A stretch of DNA of 64,000 nt. It comes from Rhodobacterales bacterium LSUCC0031 (GTDB lineage Bacteria > Pseudomonadota > Alphaproteobacteria > Rhodobacterales > Rhodobacteraceae). Below the pieces are notes generated by a model, which saw only the letters and a program-made list of their open reading frames with translations, did no database searches and had not been told where the DNA came from. Location of the stretch: positions 682,001-746,000 of the forward strand of contig WVSP01000002.1 in assembly GCA_015689735.1 (NCBI GenBank), given 5' to 3'. Shown here piece by piece: positions 9,029 through 18,149 of the stretch. The stretch's first letter is position 1, and each line of letters opens with the position of its first letter. The position numbers and the translations under genes were made by a program.

Positions 9029-10096
9029 TCATTGGGCCTCTTTCGGCGCGAAAGGCAGCGACAGGCGGAACACAGTGCGCCCCGGCACGCTATCAACGGC
9101 GATCCAGCCCTCATGATCGGCGATGATCTTGCTGACCAAGGCCAGCCCAAGGCCCGTGCCATTCTCGCGGCCCGAAACAAAGGGCTCGAACAAATCCTCG
9201 GCGATGTCGGGGGCGATGCCGGGGCCGTCATCGATCACTTCGATCTGCAATGGCACCGCCGATCCCGACCCGTCACGGCGGCGCACCTTGAGACTGGTTT
9301 CATAAAATGTCCTTAGCCTGATCGTGCCACCCGGCCGCCCAGCTTCGGCGGCGTTCTTGATCAGATTCAAAAACACCTGCTGCAACTGGTCGGGATCGGC
9401 CCAGGTGGGCGGCAAGGAGGGGTCGTATTCATCCTCGATCCGCATATGGGCGGCAAAACCGATCGCCGCTGATTTGCGCGCCCGGTCCAACACATCATGG
9501 ACATTGACCGCCCGCCTGTCGGGAGGCCGCACATTGCCAAATTCCTCGACCTGCCCCAGCAGCTTGAGGATGCGGCGCGTTTCCTCGACGATCAGATCGG
9601 TCAATTCGCGGTCTTCGCCATTGGCATTCATCGCGATCAACTGTGCCGCGCCGGTGATCCCGGCAAGCGGGTTCTTGATCTCATGGGCCAGCATTTCGGC
9701 CATACCGATGGCCGATTTCGCCGCTGTCTTGGATGACATCGCACGGTCAAGCCGGCCGGCCAATTCGCGGTTTTCCAACAGCACCAGCACATGATCGGGC
9801 TTGTCGGCCAAAGGGGCGATCTGCACATCGCACGAGACGGGCTTGCGGCTGCCCGTGCCGACATCAACGGCATTGACGAACAAGGCGGCGCTCCCCTCGC
9901 GAACGCGGGCAAAGGCCACTTCCAAAGGGGCATCGACAAAGATCTTGTCCCAGATCGGGTTCCCCTCAAGCGCCTTTTTCGACGTGTTCAAGAACAGCTC
10001 AGCGGCGGGGTTCACATCGAGGATATCATTCGCGGCGTCACAGATCACCGCCGGAATGGGCAGCGAGGCCCATAGGCTGGTCGTCACCTTCGTCAT
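9029..10096 (-). CDS. ntrB: Nitrogen regulation sensor histidine kinase NtrB
   Basis: This 355-residue cytosolic kinase has a small N-terminal PAS domain (PAVICDAANDILDVNPAAE), the phospho-acceptor His in AHEIKNPLAGITGAAQLI, an N box (NLIKNAAEA) and G boxes (DDGPGIAPD, GTGLGLALVSKI). It is the partner of NtrC and, in related bacteria, is controlled by PII proteins. The ATG at 10096 overlaps the dusB stop as ATGA; longer upstream reading frames run through dusB in another frame and are not real. There are no membrane segments. Confidence 0.94.
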   Translation of the reverse strand: MTKVTTSLWASLPIPAVICDAANDILDVNPAAELFLNTSKKALEGNPIWDKIFVDAPLEVAFARVREGSAALFVNAVDVGTGSRKPVSCDVQIAPLADKPDHVLVLLENRELAGRLDRAMSSKTAAKSAIGMAEMLAHEIKNPLAGITGAAQLIAMNANGEDRELTDLIVEETRRILKLLGQVEEFGNVRPPDRRAVNVHDVLDRARKSAAIGFAAHMRIEDEYDPSLPPTWADPDQLQQVFLNLIKNAAEAGRPGGTIRLRTFYETSLKVRRRDGSGSAVPLQIEVIDDGPGIAPDIAEDLFEPFVSGRENGTGLGLALVSKIIADHEGWIAVDSVPGRTVFRLSLPFAPKEAQ

Positions 10097-11100
10097 GCCG
10101 CGACCCTTCGTGGTGCCTGGGCAAGGGCATCGGCGAGATGGGCCAAGACCCGTTCGGGGGTTTGGGCGGTCAAGATCACCTGGCGTAGATCGGCAGGTGT
10201 GCGGGCCGTGTCCATGTACCATCCCAGATGCTTGCGCGCCACGCGCAAGCCCAGATCGCGCCCGTAGAATTCCAAGATCGCGGTGTAATGCGTGCCAACC
10301 AGCTCGGCCAGCGCCGCCCCATGCGGGATGACGGGTGCGGCTGTGCCGAACAGGGCGGCGGCAATCTCGGCCAGCACCCATGGGCGACCTTGGGCGCCGC
10401 GCCCGACCATGACGCCGGCTGCACCCGATAACGCCAAGGCGCAGCGCGCCGAATGTGCATCGGTGATATCGCCATTGGCGATGACCGGGATCTTGACCGC
10501 CGCGCTCACGCCGCGGATCCCGGCCCAATCGGCTTGGCCTTTATAGAACTGGCAGCGTGTGCGCCCATGGATGGTGATCATCTGCACGCCGGCACTTTCT
10601 GCACGCGTGGCTATTTGGGGGGCGTTGCGCATCGCCTCATCCCAGCCCAACCGTGTCTTGAGCGTGACCGGCACCTTGACCGCGCCCACAACCGCATCGA
10701 TCAAGCGCAGCGCATGGTCAGGGTCGCGCATCAAGGCCGAGCCGGAATAGCCATTGGTCACCTTCTTGGCAGGACAGCCCATGTTGATATCGATGATCGC
10801 CGCCCCCTGCGCTTCGGCGATGCGGGCGGCTTCGGCCATCCAATGGGCCTCGCGGCCGGCGATCTGCACCGCGGTGCGGCCCGCGTCATAGCCCAGTTCG
10901 GCACGCGCACGCACCGAGGGTTTGGCCATCACCATCTCGGCGCTTGCCACCATCTCCGAGACCACCAACCCCGCCCCGAAGCGCGCGACCAGATCGCGAA
11001 AGGGCCTGTCCGTGATGCCCGCCATTGGCGCCAGCAAGACCGGCGGCGCGATGGCAATGTCTGCAAGATTTACCGTCAAGTGCTCAATCCTTGTGCGCAC
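10093..11100 (-). CDS. dusB: tRNA dihydrouridine synthase DusB (NifR3)
   Basis: The 335-residue TIM-barrel flavoenzyme reduces uridines in tRNA. Signatures are LAPMAGITDRPFRDL at the FMN site, MGCPAKKVTNGYSGSALM with the catalytic Cys, VTLKTRLGW, ITIHGRTRCQFYKG, and VMVGRGAQGRPWV near the C-terminus. As the first gene before ntrBC it corresponds to nifR3 of Rhodobacter capsulatus, which lies in the same operon. The listed start is a GTG; a TTG at 11079, with AAGGA eight bases upstream, would begin the protein LTVNLADIAIAPP and is an equally good candidate. It is divergent from ispDF across 172 bp, which should hold the promoters of both operons. Confidence 0.94.
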   Translation of the reverse strand: MRTRIEHLTVNLADIAIAPPVLLAPMAGITDRPFRDLVARFGAGLVVSEMVASAEMVMAKPSVRARAELGYDAGRTAVQIAGREAHWMAEAARIAEAQGAAIIDINMGCPAKKVTNGYSGSALMRDPDHALRLIDAVVGAVKVPVTLKTRLGWDEAMRNAPQIATRAESAGVQMITIHGRTRCQFYKGQADWAGIRGVSAAVKIPVIANGDITDAHSARCALALSGAAGVMVGRGAQGRPWVLAEIAAALFGTAAPVIPHGAALAELVGTHYTAILEFYGRDLGLRVARKHLGWYMDTARTPADLRQVILTAQTPERVLAHLADALAQAPRRVAA

Positions 11101-11272
11101 AGGCCTGATGCCTAGGCCCCTCGCATGGCGAGTTCAAAACAATCCCACGCGACAAACCTGCGATGACGGGCCGAGCGCGCGGATATTGATTAATGTTTAG
11201 GCGGTTTGCTTATTTTTTGTGCTGCCATTGTGCCTCGTTGCGCCGCTTGCGTCCAGCGCTTATCACCGCTGC

Positions 11273-12436
11273 ATGAGCGAAGCCGCAACATCACCCCGTC
11301 CTCGCATCGCCGCCGTGATCGTCGCGGCGGGAAAAGGGCTGCGCGCGGGGGGCGGTTTGGCCAAGCAGTGGCGCAAAATCGGTGACAAGACGATTGCCCA
11401 ACACACCGTCGATGCCTTTGATACGCACCCATCGGTCGATCTGATCCAGTTGGTGGTCGCCGAAGATAGCGATCCAGCCCATTGGCCCATGGCCGCGCGA
11501 GGGCAGATGCAGATCACCACCGGCGGGGCGACGCGCGCCGCCTCGGTTCTGGCGGGGCTTGCCGCACTTGCAGGCAAGGCCGATCTGGTCTTGATCCATG
11601 ATGTCGCCCGTCCTGGTATTCCGCACCATGTGATCGATGCCGTCATCGCGGCGCTCGCCACACAGCAAGGGGCGGCCCCTGCCTTGCCCGTCACCGATGC
11701 GCTGTGGCGCGGCGATGATCTGGTCACTGGCACGGTCGATCGGGCCGGCCTATGGCGCGCGCAGACGCCACAGGGGTTTCACCTGCACGCGATCTTGGCC
11801 GCTCATGGCACCTATCAAGGCGACGCCGCCGACGACGTCGCCGTTGCCCGCGCTGCCGGGATCGAGGTCGCCATTGTTCCGGGTGACCCGGCGAACATGA
11901 AGGTCACAAGCCCCGGCGATTTCGCCCGCGCGGCACAGATATTGGAGAAGGGCCAGATGGATATCCGCACTGGAAACGGCTTTGATGTGCATGCTTTCGG
12001 GCCGGGCGATCATGTAATGTTGTGCGGCGTAGCCATTCCGCATGAGCGCGGCCTTTTGGGCCATTCGGATGCTGATGTGGGGCTGCATACGGTGACCGAT
12101 GCGATCTACGGCGCGCTTGCCGCAGGCGATATCGGCACACATTTCCCCCCCTCCGACCCACAATGGAAAGGCGCGGAAAGCCATATCTTCCTCACACATG
12201 CCGTCGATATGGCCGCAGGCCAAGGGTTCACCATCACACATGCGGACCTCACGCTGATCTGCGAAGAACCAAAGATCGGCCCCCACGCCGCCGCCATGCG
12301 CGCGCGTCTGGCCGCATTGCTGCGGATCGAGATCGACCGCATCTCGGTCAAGGCCACAACGACCGAAAAGCTGGGCTTTACCGGCCGCAAGGAAGGCATC
12401 GCCGCGCTCGCCACTGTCACGCTGGTGCGCCCATGA
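11273..12436 (+). CDS. ispDF: Bifunctional IspD/IspF of the MEP isoprenoid pathway
   Basis: The 387-residue protein fuses 2-C-methyl-D-erythritol 4-phosphate cytidylyltransferase (residues about 1-225; [16 protein letters not shown] nucleotide loop and [10 protein letters not shown]) to 2-C-methyl-D-erythritol 2,4-cyclodiphosphate synthase (about 228-387; GNGFDVHAF metal site, [30 protein letters not shown]). It catalyses two non-consecutive steps of isoprenoid-precursor synthesis in the cytosol; the fusion is usual in alphaproteobacteria. The ATG at 11273 starts shortly before the conserved nucleotide-binding strand. The stop overlaps the pgpA start, so the three genes ispDF-pgpA-pncC are probably co-translated. 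Confidence 0.95.
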   Translation: MSEAATSPRPRIAAVIVAAGKGLRAGGGLAKQWRKIGDKTIAQHTVDAFDTHPSVDLIQLVVAEDSDPAHWPMAARGQMQITTGGATRAASVLAGLAALAGKADLVLIHDVARPGIPHHVIDAVIAALATQQGAAPALPVTDALWRGDDLVTGTVDRAGLWRAQTPQGFHLHAILAAHGTYQGDAADDVAVARAAGIEVAIVPGDPANMKVTSPGDFARAAQILEKGQMDIRTGNGFDVHAFGPGDHVMLCGVAIPHERGLLGHSDADVGLHTVTDAIYGALAAGDIGTHFPPSDPQWKGAESHIFLTHAVDMAAGQGFTITHADLTLICEEPKIGPHAAAMRARLAALLRIEIDRISVKATTTEKLGFTGRKEGIAALATVTLVRP

Positions 12437-12927
12437 TGCGCGCGATCGCGACCCTTGGCCCCATCGGTCATCTGCGCCCTGCCCCCGGCACTTGGGGAAG
12501 TTTGGCCGCAATCCCGCTCGCTTGGGGGCTCCATCAGCTTGGTGGCTTTGCGCTGGTCTTCGCGGCCACCTTGGCGGTGACGGGCTTAGGCTGGTGGGCG
12601 GTGACCAAGGCCACGCGCGACAGCGCCGAGAAAGATCCCTCTGAGATCATCATCGACGAGGTCGTCGGCCAATGGATCGCGCTGTGGCCTGTCTCGCTCG
12701 GTGCGCAAATGGCGGGGGCGGATTTCTGGGCGCTCTGGCCCGGTGTGCTGACGGCATTCATCGCTTTTCGACTGTTCGATATCCTGAAGCCCGGCCCGGT
12801 CGGATGGGCCGATCGGCAGGAGGGGCCATTCGGCGTCATGGCCGATGATGTGATCGCAGGCTGGCTTGCGGCGATGGTGGTGGCCGTCTTGGCGGTGGTC
12901 GCGCATCTGCCGATGGCGCTGGCATGA
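12433..12927 (+). CDS. pgpA: Phosphatidylglycerophosphatase A
   Basis: The 164-residue membrane protein removes phosphate from phosphatidylglycerophosphate to make phosphatidylglycerol. It shows the family pattern of [15 protein letters not shown] near the N-terminus, [17 protein letters not shown] with the catalytic acidic residues, [16 protein letters not shown], and DDVIAGWLA close to the C-terminus, separated by hydrophobic segments. The ATG at 12433 overlaps the ispDF stop and the TGA overlaps the start of the next gene, a tightly packed operon. An upstream in-frame extension lies inside ispDF and is rejected. Confidence 0.94.
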   Translation: MMRAIATLGPIGHLRPAPGTWGSLAAIPLAWGLHQLGGFALVFAATLAVTGLGWWAVTKATRDSAEKDPSEIIIDEVVGQWIALWPVSLGAQMAGADFWALWPGVLTAFIAFRLFDILKPGPVGWADRQEGPFGVMADDVIAGWLAAMVVAVLAVVAHLPMALA

Positions 12928-13394
12928 CCGCCGCTGATGTCCTCGCGGCGCTGCGCCAGCGCGGTTGGCGGCTGGCCACGGCCGAAAGCTGCACCGGCGG
13001 GCTGATTGCGGCCGCCCTGACCGAGGTGGCGGGTGCCTCCGACGTCTTCGACCGGGGGTTCGTCACCTATGCCAACGCGGCCAAGATCGAGATGCTGGGT
13101 GTCAGCTCCGCAACACTCGCAGCCCATGGTGCTGTCTCCGAACAGGTGGCCGCCGAAATGGCCCAAGGCGCATTGGCGCGCGCACAGGCCCAGATCGCGC
13201 TATCGGTGACCGGCATCGCTGGCCCCGGCGGATCGGAGCACAAGCCAGAGGGGCGCGTCTGTTTCGGGCTTGCCCATGGCGACCACATCCTGACCGAAAC
13301 CATCGAATTTGGCGCGCTGGGGCGCGGCGCGGTGCGCGCAGCGGCGGTCAAGCACGGGCTGACCATGATCCTTGCTGGGACCTTCGCGCGCTAA
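12924..13394 (+). CDS. pncC: CinA C-terminal domain amidohydrolase (NMN deamidase, PncC type)
   Basis: The 156-residue protein is the stand-alone CinA C-terminal domain, which converts nicotinamide mononucleotide to nicotinate mononucleotide in NAD recycling. Key stretches are AESCTGGLIAAALTEVAGAS with the catalytic Ser/Thr region, GFVTYANAAKIEMLGV, GAVSEQVAAEMAQGA and the loop SVTGIAGPGG. The N-terminal molybdopterin-like domain of full CinA is absent, as is normal for PncC. The start overlaps pgpA by four bases (ATGA). The enzymatic role is from family knowledge. Confidence 0.92.
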   Translation: MTAADVLAALRQRGWRLATAESCTGGLIAAALTEVAGASDVFDRGFVTYANAAKIEMLGVSSATLAAHGAVSEQVAAEMAQGALARAQAQIALSVTGIAGPGGSEHKPEGRVCFGLAHGDHILTETIEFGALGRGAVRAAAVKHGLTMILAGTFAR

Positions 13395-13415
13395 GGCGCT
13401 TTTGCTTTCTCTTTC

Positions 13416-13432
13416 CGCATGATTTTCGTGCA
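13416..13432. promoter_or_regulatory. Weak candidate NtrC-type inverted repeat upstream of amtB
   Basis: The 17-bp segment CGCATGATTTTCGTGCA has half-sites GCA...(G)TGC spaced as in enterobacterial NtrC sites (TGCAC-N7-GTGCA), with mismatches on the left arm. It lies 150 bp before the amtB start in a 188-bp intergenic gap. No clear sigma54 element follows, which agrees with an NtrC that lacks GAFTGA. This is a weak match only. Confidence 0.25.
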
Positions 13433-13582
13433 TCGCGTCGTCCATTCCGCCCAAAATTAAGGCGGTTTGGAAAACGCCCGCTTTCTTCGCGCCCCTCAAG
13501 GCCACTGCCGCTTTTTATTGCAGGCAGAACACGCTTTGCAGCGCGGAAAGAGACGACATCAAAGCGGAAGGGACAATCCGAG

Positions 13583-14764
13583 ATGAACGGAGCGGATACA
13601 GCATGGATCATCGTCGCCACGGCGCTGGTCTTGTTCATGACATTGCCGGGGCTGGCGCTGTTCTATGGCGGGCTCGTGCGGGCGCGCAACGTGTTGAGCG
13701 TGTTCCTGCATTGCTACGCCATCGCCTGTGTGATGAGCATCTTGTGGCTGGCAGTGGGCTATTCCATCGCCTTCGGGCCAGGTGAAAGCGGATTTTGGGG
13801 CGGGCTCGACAAGATGTTTCTTGCGGGCGTCACGGCCGACAGCCTCTCGGGCAGCCTTCCCGAGGTCTTGTTCTTCGCCTTTCAGATGACATTCGCCATC
13901 ATAACGCCCGCGCTGATCGTGGGCGCTTATGTGGAGCGTGTGGGCTTTGGCTTTGTCCTTCTGTTCTCGGGCTTGTGGATGCTGATCTGCTACGCGCCGG
14001 TCGTGCATTGGATCTGGGGCGGCGGGATGCTCGCCGATGGCGGTATCCTTGGCGAAACTGGCGTGCGCGATTTCGCAGGCGGGATCGTGGTGCATGAAAC
14101 GGCGGGTCTTGCGGCGCTGGTCTTGGCCGTATTCCTCGGCGCGCGGCGCAACCAGACAACACCGCCGCACAACCCCGGCATGGTGATGATCGGGGCGGCG
14201 ATGCTCTGGGTCGGCTGGTTCGGGTTCAACGGCGGCAGCCAGTTGGCCGCCGATGGTGGCGCCGCGATGGCGATCACCGTCACGCATATCTCGGCGGCCG
14301 CGGCTTCGCTCAGCTGGGGTCTGTGGGAACTTGTCAAATACGGCAAGGTCAGCCTTGTGGGCGTCGTGACAGGCACCATCGCGGGGCTTGCATCGATCAC
14401 GCCGGCCTCGGGCTTTGTTGGGCCGGTGGCCGCGCTGATCATCGGCACCATCGCCGGCATCTTGTGCCAAGAGGCCGTGGGCCTGATCCGCAACAAGCTG
14501 CGCATCGACGACACGCTCGATGTCTTTGCCGTGCATGGTGTGGGCGGCATTTTCGGCACCATCATGATCGCGGTTTTCGGTCAAGGCGCATGGGCCGCGC
14601 AGCTTGGCGGTCTGGCGATTGTCGGCCTTTACACGATCGTGGTGACAGTGGTGCTGATCAAGCTGGTCGGCGTCATTACGCCGCTGCGCGTTGACGAGGA
14701 AACCGAGCAAGGCGGGCTTGATCTGTCGGTCCATGGCGAGCGGGCCTACGACATCTCGTCCTAA
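13583..14764 (+). CDS. amtB: Ammonium channel AmtB
   Basis: The 393-residue protein has 11 predicted membrane helices and lacks the cleaved leader of E. coli AmtB. Family landmarks are LPGLALFYGGLVRARNVLSV, the first pore His in DFAGGIVVHETAG (about residue 172), GFNGGSQLAADG and the second pore His in DVFAVHGVGGIFGT (about 318). It conducts ammonium/ammonia across the inner membrane when nitrogen is scarce. The usual glnK partner is not next to it: the gene before is pncC and the one after is an unrelated small gene. It starts at the ATG after GGAAGGGACAATCCGAG. A terminator follows at 14790. Confidence 0.95.
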   Translation: MNGADTAWIIVATALVLFMTLPGLALFYGGLVRARNVLSVFLHCYAIACVMSILWLAVGYSIAFGPGESGFWGGLDKMFLAGVTADSLSGSLPEVLFFAFQMTFAIITPALIVGAYVERVGFGFVLLFSGLWMLICYAPVVHWIWGGGMLADGGILGETGVRDFAGGIVVHETAGLAALVLAVFLGARRNQTTPPHNPGMVMIGAAMLWVGWFGFNGGSQLAADGGAAMAITVTHISAAAASLSWGLWELVKYGKVSLVGVVTGTIAGLASITPASGFVGPVAALIIGTIAGILCQEAVGLIRNKLRIDDTLDVFAVHGVGGIFGTIMIAVFGQGAWAAQLGGLAIVGLYTIVVTVVLIKLVGVITPLRVDEETEQGGLDLSVHGERAYDISS

Positions 14765-14789
14765 GCGGCATCCAACCTGACAGATATCG

Positions 14790-14825
14790 CGCCGCCTGCC
14801 CTTTCGGTGCAGGCGGCGATCTTTT
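14790..14825 (+). terminator. Rho-independent terminator of amtB
   Basis: CGCCGCCTGC (14790-14799) pairs perfectly with GCAGGCGGCG (14809-14818) across a 9-base loop, followed by ATCTTTT. It lies 25 bp after the amtB stop. Confidence 0.8.
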
Positions 14826-14899
14826 GACAGCCCAGAGATAAGACGGTAACCTGCACCTCGGTAAGCGGCAAAGCGTAACCAGGAAAAAGCAGGCGGGCG

Positions 14900-15331
14900 A
14901 TGACCGATTTACCCGAGTATTATTTTCGGATCCGCGAGAATGGCGCGGCGGTGTTCCATATCTCGACCAACAACAAGAGCCGCCGGATCGAGATGGAGGA
15001 GATTGCAGCCGTCAATGTCCGAAACGGCAGCATCCGCCCCCATGGCGAGCGCGCGCTCAGCGTCGAAGAGGTCGCGATCATCGAAGACTGGATCGCTGCA
15101 CGACGCGCTGTGCTGGCCGAGCGCGATATCGACGACATCCACCGCGCAGTCGATTACCTGAACCTCACCACGCAATGGGCGCAATCGCGCGCCAGCGCCG
15201 AAGACTTGGAGGATGTCACCGATCGGCTGCTCTTGGCGATGCATGACTTGCGCAATGTTCTGGTGCGCAAGAAAACCGAGCGCATCCTGAGTGCCGATCG
15301 CAACCCAGCCACCGAAGAAAGCGAGGCGTGA
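14900..15331 (+). CDS. Conserved hypothetical protein
   Basis: The 143-residue soluble protein has no signal peptide or membrane segment. It opens with a beta-rich part (YYFRIRENGAAVFHISTNNKSRRIEMEEIAAVNVRNGSI) and continues with long charged helices (EEVAIIEDWIAARRAVLAERDIDDIHRAVDYLN). I recognise it only as a type seen in Rhodobacterales and can assign no function. The ATG at 14900 has GGCGGGCG just upstream. It ends 1 bp before the TetR gene, so the two are probably co-transcribed. Confidence 0.75.
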   Translation: MTDLPEYYFRIRENGAAVFHISTNNKSRRIEMEEIAAVNVRNGSIRPHGERALSVEEVAIIEDWIAARRAVLAERDIDDIHRAVDYLNLTTQWAQSRASAEDLEDVTDRLLLAMHDLRNVLVRKKTERILSADRNPATEESEA

Positions 15332-15332
15332 C

Positions 15333-15875
15333 ATGGCCGTGGGGGTGAACAAGGCAGATCTCGTGGCAGCGATGGCCGCCCATGTGCGCCATCATGGTTT
15401 GGCGGGTGCAAGCCTCAGGCCCTTGGCGCGGGCGGCTGGCACATCGGATCGGATGTTGATCTATTATTTCGGCAACAAGGCCAATCTGATCGAGGCGCTC
15501 TTGACGCGTTTGGCCGATGAGATGCTGGGCGCGATGAACGCGATCTTGCCAGCCCAACCTGCGGCCAGCGAAGCGGCGCTCTCGGCCGAGATCATCGCGC
15601 TCTACCGCACACCCACCTTTCTTCCGTATCGCCGCATCTGGTTCGACATCTTATCGGCGACATTGGATGATGCGGCGATGCATGGGGTGGTGGCGCGCCG
15701 CATCCTGAATGGTCAGGTCGCATGGATCGCCGCGCGCCTACCTGTGCGCACCGACAATCCGACAGCACAGGCCAAGGCGATGCTGATGATGATTCAAGGT
15801 GCCTTGGTGCTTGACCTTGTCGGCATGAACCGCGCGGCCAATCTGGGGTTTGATCGGGCCTATGGACGCGGCTGA
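15333..15875 (+). CDS. TetR/AcrR-family transcriptional regulator
   Basis: The 180-residue protein has the TetR DNA-binding domain in its first 50 residues: a first helix LVAAMAAHVRHHG, then the turn and recognition helix SLRPLARAAGTSDRMLIYYFGNKANLIEAL. The remaining helices form a ligand-binding domain that I cannot assign. It starts one base after the preceding stop and its 3' end overlaps the convergent DUF6314 gene by 16 bp. Its targets are unknown; it is not adjacent to the RND operon at 32 kb, whose leader carries TetR-like inverted repeats, so a link is only a possibility. Confidence 0.9.
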   Translation: MAVGVNKADLVAAMAAHVRHHGLAGASLRPLARAAGTSDRMLIYYFGNKANLIEALLTRLADEMLGAMNAILPAQPAASEAALSAEIIALYRTPTFLPYRRIWFDILSATLDDAAMHGVVARRILNGQVAWIAARLPVRTDNPTAQAKAMLMMIQGALVLDLVGMNRAANLGFDRAYGRG

Positions 15876-16282
15876 AAACGGCTGATGATGGTCATATTCT
15901 TGCGCGGCCCCGCCACCTGCCAGCTTTGCGTCCAATCGGGAAATTGGCTGAAATCATAGCGCACATCATAGATGTCGGGGGCGCAATGGTGGCGGTCGAA
16001 CAACCGCCCGAGGGCGAGGCAGTGAAAAGGGCGGCCATCGTCGAAATAAACCGCCAGCCCGCCCCCCTCAGCCCGCCAAAGATAGCTGCGATTGGCCTGC
16101 ATCGGGGGCGCATCGGCGTAGTGGAGAAGGCCCTGCTCCTCTTGGCGCAGGCCATGGGCATCGGGCCGCCAGTGGCATCTCCCGACAAACCGCCCCTCGC
16201 GCCCGCCCAAATGGTCGATGATCCGCCGCGTAAGCGCCCATTCTCCGGCCAGATCGGCCAATGTGATCATGCCTGCGGTCAT
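15860..16282 (-). CDS. DUF6314 family protein
   Basis: The 140-residue protein matches the DUF6314 layout as I recall it: LADLAGEWALTRRIID at the start, GRFVGRCHWRPD, a QEEQGLLHY strand, ANRSYLW, YFDDGRPFHCLAL, and the C-terminal pattern HHCAPDIYDVRYDFSQFPDW then GPRKNMTIISRF. The repeated strands suggest a small beta-barrel or lipocalin-like fold. No function is established. I took the ATG at 16282 (MTAGMITLAD); a longer reading frame to 16366 is Arg-rich and unlikely. The 3' end overlaps the convergent TetR gene by 16 bp, and it is divergent from purB. Confidence 0.85.
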   Translation of the reverse strand: MTAGMITLADLAGEWALTRRIIDHLGGREGRFVGRCHWRPDAHGLRQEEQGLLHYADAPPMQANRSYLWRAEGGGLAVYFDDGRPFHCLALGRLFDRHHCAPDIYDVRYDFSQFPDWTQSWQVAGPRKNMTIISRFQPRP

Positions 16283-16364
16283 GTCGCGCCACGGCTTGCC
16301 TTGTTCCCGCGCCCCATGCCGCCTATGAGAGCGCGAAATCCGCACGAAAGGCAAGGTCACGCCC

Positions 16365-17672
16365 ATGATCCCCCGTTATTCCCGCCCCGAAATGGTCGCC
16401 CTTTGGGAACCCGCCACCAAGTTCCGCATTTGGTTCGAGATCGAGGCGCATGCCTGTGACGCGATGGCAGCGCTTGGCGTGATCCCCAAGGAAAACGCGG
16501 CGGCCGTTTGGAAGGCCAAGGATGTGGAATTCGATGTGGCCCGCATCGACGAGATCGAGGCAGTCACGAAACATGACGTGATCGCCTTTCTGACCCATTT
16601 GGCAGAAATCGTCGGCGCCGACGAGGCGCGCTTTGTCCACCAGGGGATGACGTCCTCCGATGTGCTGGATACGACCTTTAACATTCAGCTTGCGCGGGCG
16701 GCCGATCTGCTTCTCGCTGATCTCGATCAGCTACTGGCCGCGCTGAAGCGCCGCGCGATGGAGCACAAGATGACCGTGCGCATCGGGCGCAGCCATGGGA
16801 TCCATGCCGAACCCGTGACCATGGGGCTGACATTTGCTCGCTTCTACGCGGAAATGGCGCGCAATCGTAACCGGTTGGAAAAGGCGCGCTTCGAGATTGC
16901 CACCGGCGCAATCTCGGGCGCTGTCGGCACCTTCGCCAATATCGATCCGCGGGTCGAAGAACATGTTTGCGAAAAGCTGGGCCTGCGCCCCGAGCCGATC
17001 TCGACCCAAGTCATCCCGCGCGATCGTCACGCGATGTTCTTTGCCACGCTGGGCGTGATTGCATCATCCATCGAGAATATCGCCATCGAAATCCGTCATA
17101 TGCAGCGCACCGAGGTGCTGGAGGCCGAAGAGTTCTTCTCCAAGGGCCAAAAGGGAAGCTCGGCCATGCCGCACAAGCGCAACCCGGTTCTGACCGAGAA
17201 CCTGACGGGGCTTGCGCGCATGGTACGTTCGGCGGTGGTGCCGGCGATGGAAAATGTGGCGCTGTGGCATGAGCGCGATATCAGCCATTCCTCGGTCGAG
17301 CGGATGATCGGGCCTGATGCGACCATCACGCTGGATTTCGCGCTGGCGCGTCTGACCGGCGTGATCGACCGGCTGGTGATCTATCCCGACACCATGATCG
17401 CCAACATGAACAAGTTCCGCGGACTGGTACATTCGCAGCGCGTGCTCTTGGCGCTGACCCAAGCCGGTGTCAGCCGCGAGGATGCCTATCGCCTTGTCCA
17501 GCGCAACGCGATGAAGGTCTGGGAAGAGGGCCGCGATTTTCAGACCGAGCTATTGGCCGACCCGGAGGTGACAGCCGCCCTCAGCCCGGCAGAGATCGCC
17601 GACAAGTTCGATCTTGGCTATCACACCAAGCATGTCGAGACCATCTTTGCGCGGGTATTTGGTGAAAACTGA
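16365..17672 (+). CDS. purB: Adenylosuccinate lyase
   Basis: The 435-residue enzyme makes AICAR from SAICAR and AMP from adenylosuccinate in purine synthesis. It has the superfamily signature [13 protein letters not shown] (about residues 263-275), an N-terminal [20 protein letters not shown], the loop [13 protein letters not shown], and [10 protein letters not shown] with the conserved catalytic His. The length is normal for the family. The ATG at 16365 is preceded by AAGG. Two small secreted-protein genes follow downstream; guaA and hpt in this window also belong to purine metabolism. Confidence 0.97.
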   Translation: MIPRYSRPEMVALWEPATKFRIWFEIEAHACDAMAALGVIPKENAAAVWKAKDVEFDVARIDEIEAVTKHDVIAFLTHLAEIVGADEARFVHQGMTSSDVLDTTFNIQLARAADLLLADLDQLLAALKRRAMEHKMTVRIGRSHGIHAEPVTMGLTFARFYAEMARNRNRLEKARFEIATGAISGAVGTFANIDPRVEEHVCEKLGLRPEPISTQVIPRDRHAMFFATLGVIASSIENIAIEIRHMQRTEVLEAEEFFSKGQKGSSAMPHKRNPVLTENLTGLARMVRSAVVPAMENVALWHERDISHSSVERMIGPDATITLDFALARLTGVIDRLVIYPDTMIANMNKFRGLVHSQRVLLALTQAGVSREDAYRLVQRNAMKVWEEGRDFQTELLADPEVTAALSPAEIADKFDLGYHTKHVETIFARVFGEN

Positions 17673-17822
17673 ATGAAGGCCGCAGTGCAGGGTGTTGTTT
17701 TCGCGTGGCAATAAAAGAAGTTTGGCCATTTGGGCCAAGATCATTGTTTTTTGGCATGCCCGTGCTACCATTTCAGGTGCAACCAAGACGACAAGACCGC
17801 AGCTGAAAACGGGAGACGTGAC

Positions 17823-17987
17823 ATGCGTATGAAAACCCTCCTGGCCGCCTTCGTCCTGATGGCCGTGCCGGGCTTTGCCTATGCCGAATGTTCTTGGGGC
17901 CGCGTTCATGAAGTGACCATGAGCTGTTCCGACGGCACGGTTTGGGATGCCGCGTCCCAAAGCTGCGTGACCTCAGCAACCAGCTGA
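17823..17987 (+). CDS. Small secreted Cys-containing protein
   Basis: The 54-residue precursor has a clear signal peptide (MRMKTLLAAFVLMAVPGFAYA, cleavage after Ala21) and a mature part of about 33 residues with Cys at 23, 35 and 48. The pattern C-x2-G-x-V-W-D-x5-C-V (residues 35-49) recurs in the next gene. It resembles the small chitin-binding-like Cys folds seen in short periplasmic proteins downstream of purB in related genomes, but no ligand can be stated. The ATG has GGGAGACG upstream. A strong hairpin follows at 18017. Confidence 0.82.
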   Translation: MRMKTLLAAFVLMAVPGFAYAECSWGRVHEVTMSCSDGTVWDAASQSCVTSATS

Positions 17988-18016
17988 GCGCAAACGCCGC
18001 CAGACCAGCAGCATTC

Positions 18017-18054
18017 ACGCGCGCCGACATCGCTCGGCGCGCGTTCTACATCTT
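18017..18054 (+). terminator. Hairpin terminator after small secreted protein
   Basis: ACGCGCGCCGA (18017-18027) pairs perfectly with TCGGCGCGCGT (18034-18044) over a 6-base loop, followed by TCTACATCTT. It starts 29 bp after the stop codon. The T tail is interrupted, so efficiency is uncertain. Confidence 0.6.
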
Positions 18055-18149
18055 ATGCTCACCACACGCGACCGTCATGAAAGCGTTACTTGCCTAACGG
18101 CGTTAGCAGACCAATTACGGCGGTAACCATGCAAGTGGCGAGGATGATC

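Noticed and set aside
11180-11200. FNR-like site (TTGATTAATGTTTA) before ispDF
   Set aside because: The right half-site does not match ATCAA; only the left half fits TTGAT-N4-ATCAA.
13559-14734. Minus-strand open frame of 391 codons opposite amtB
   Set aside because: His/Asp/Arg-rich antisense translation without domains; amtB on the plus strand is certain.
15333-15875. TetR gene as the dedicated repressor of the RND operon
   Set aside because: The two loci are 17 kb apart and the TetR leader has no copy of the CTGAAC palindrome.
17715-17740. Possible terminator after purB (TTGGCC/GGCCAA)
   Set aside because: Only a 6-bp stem with no T tail.
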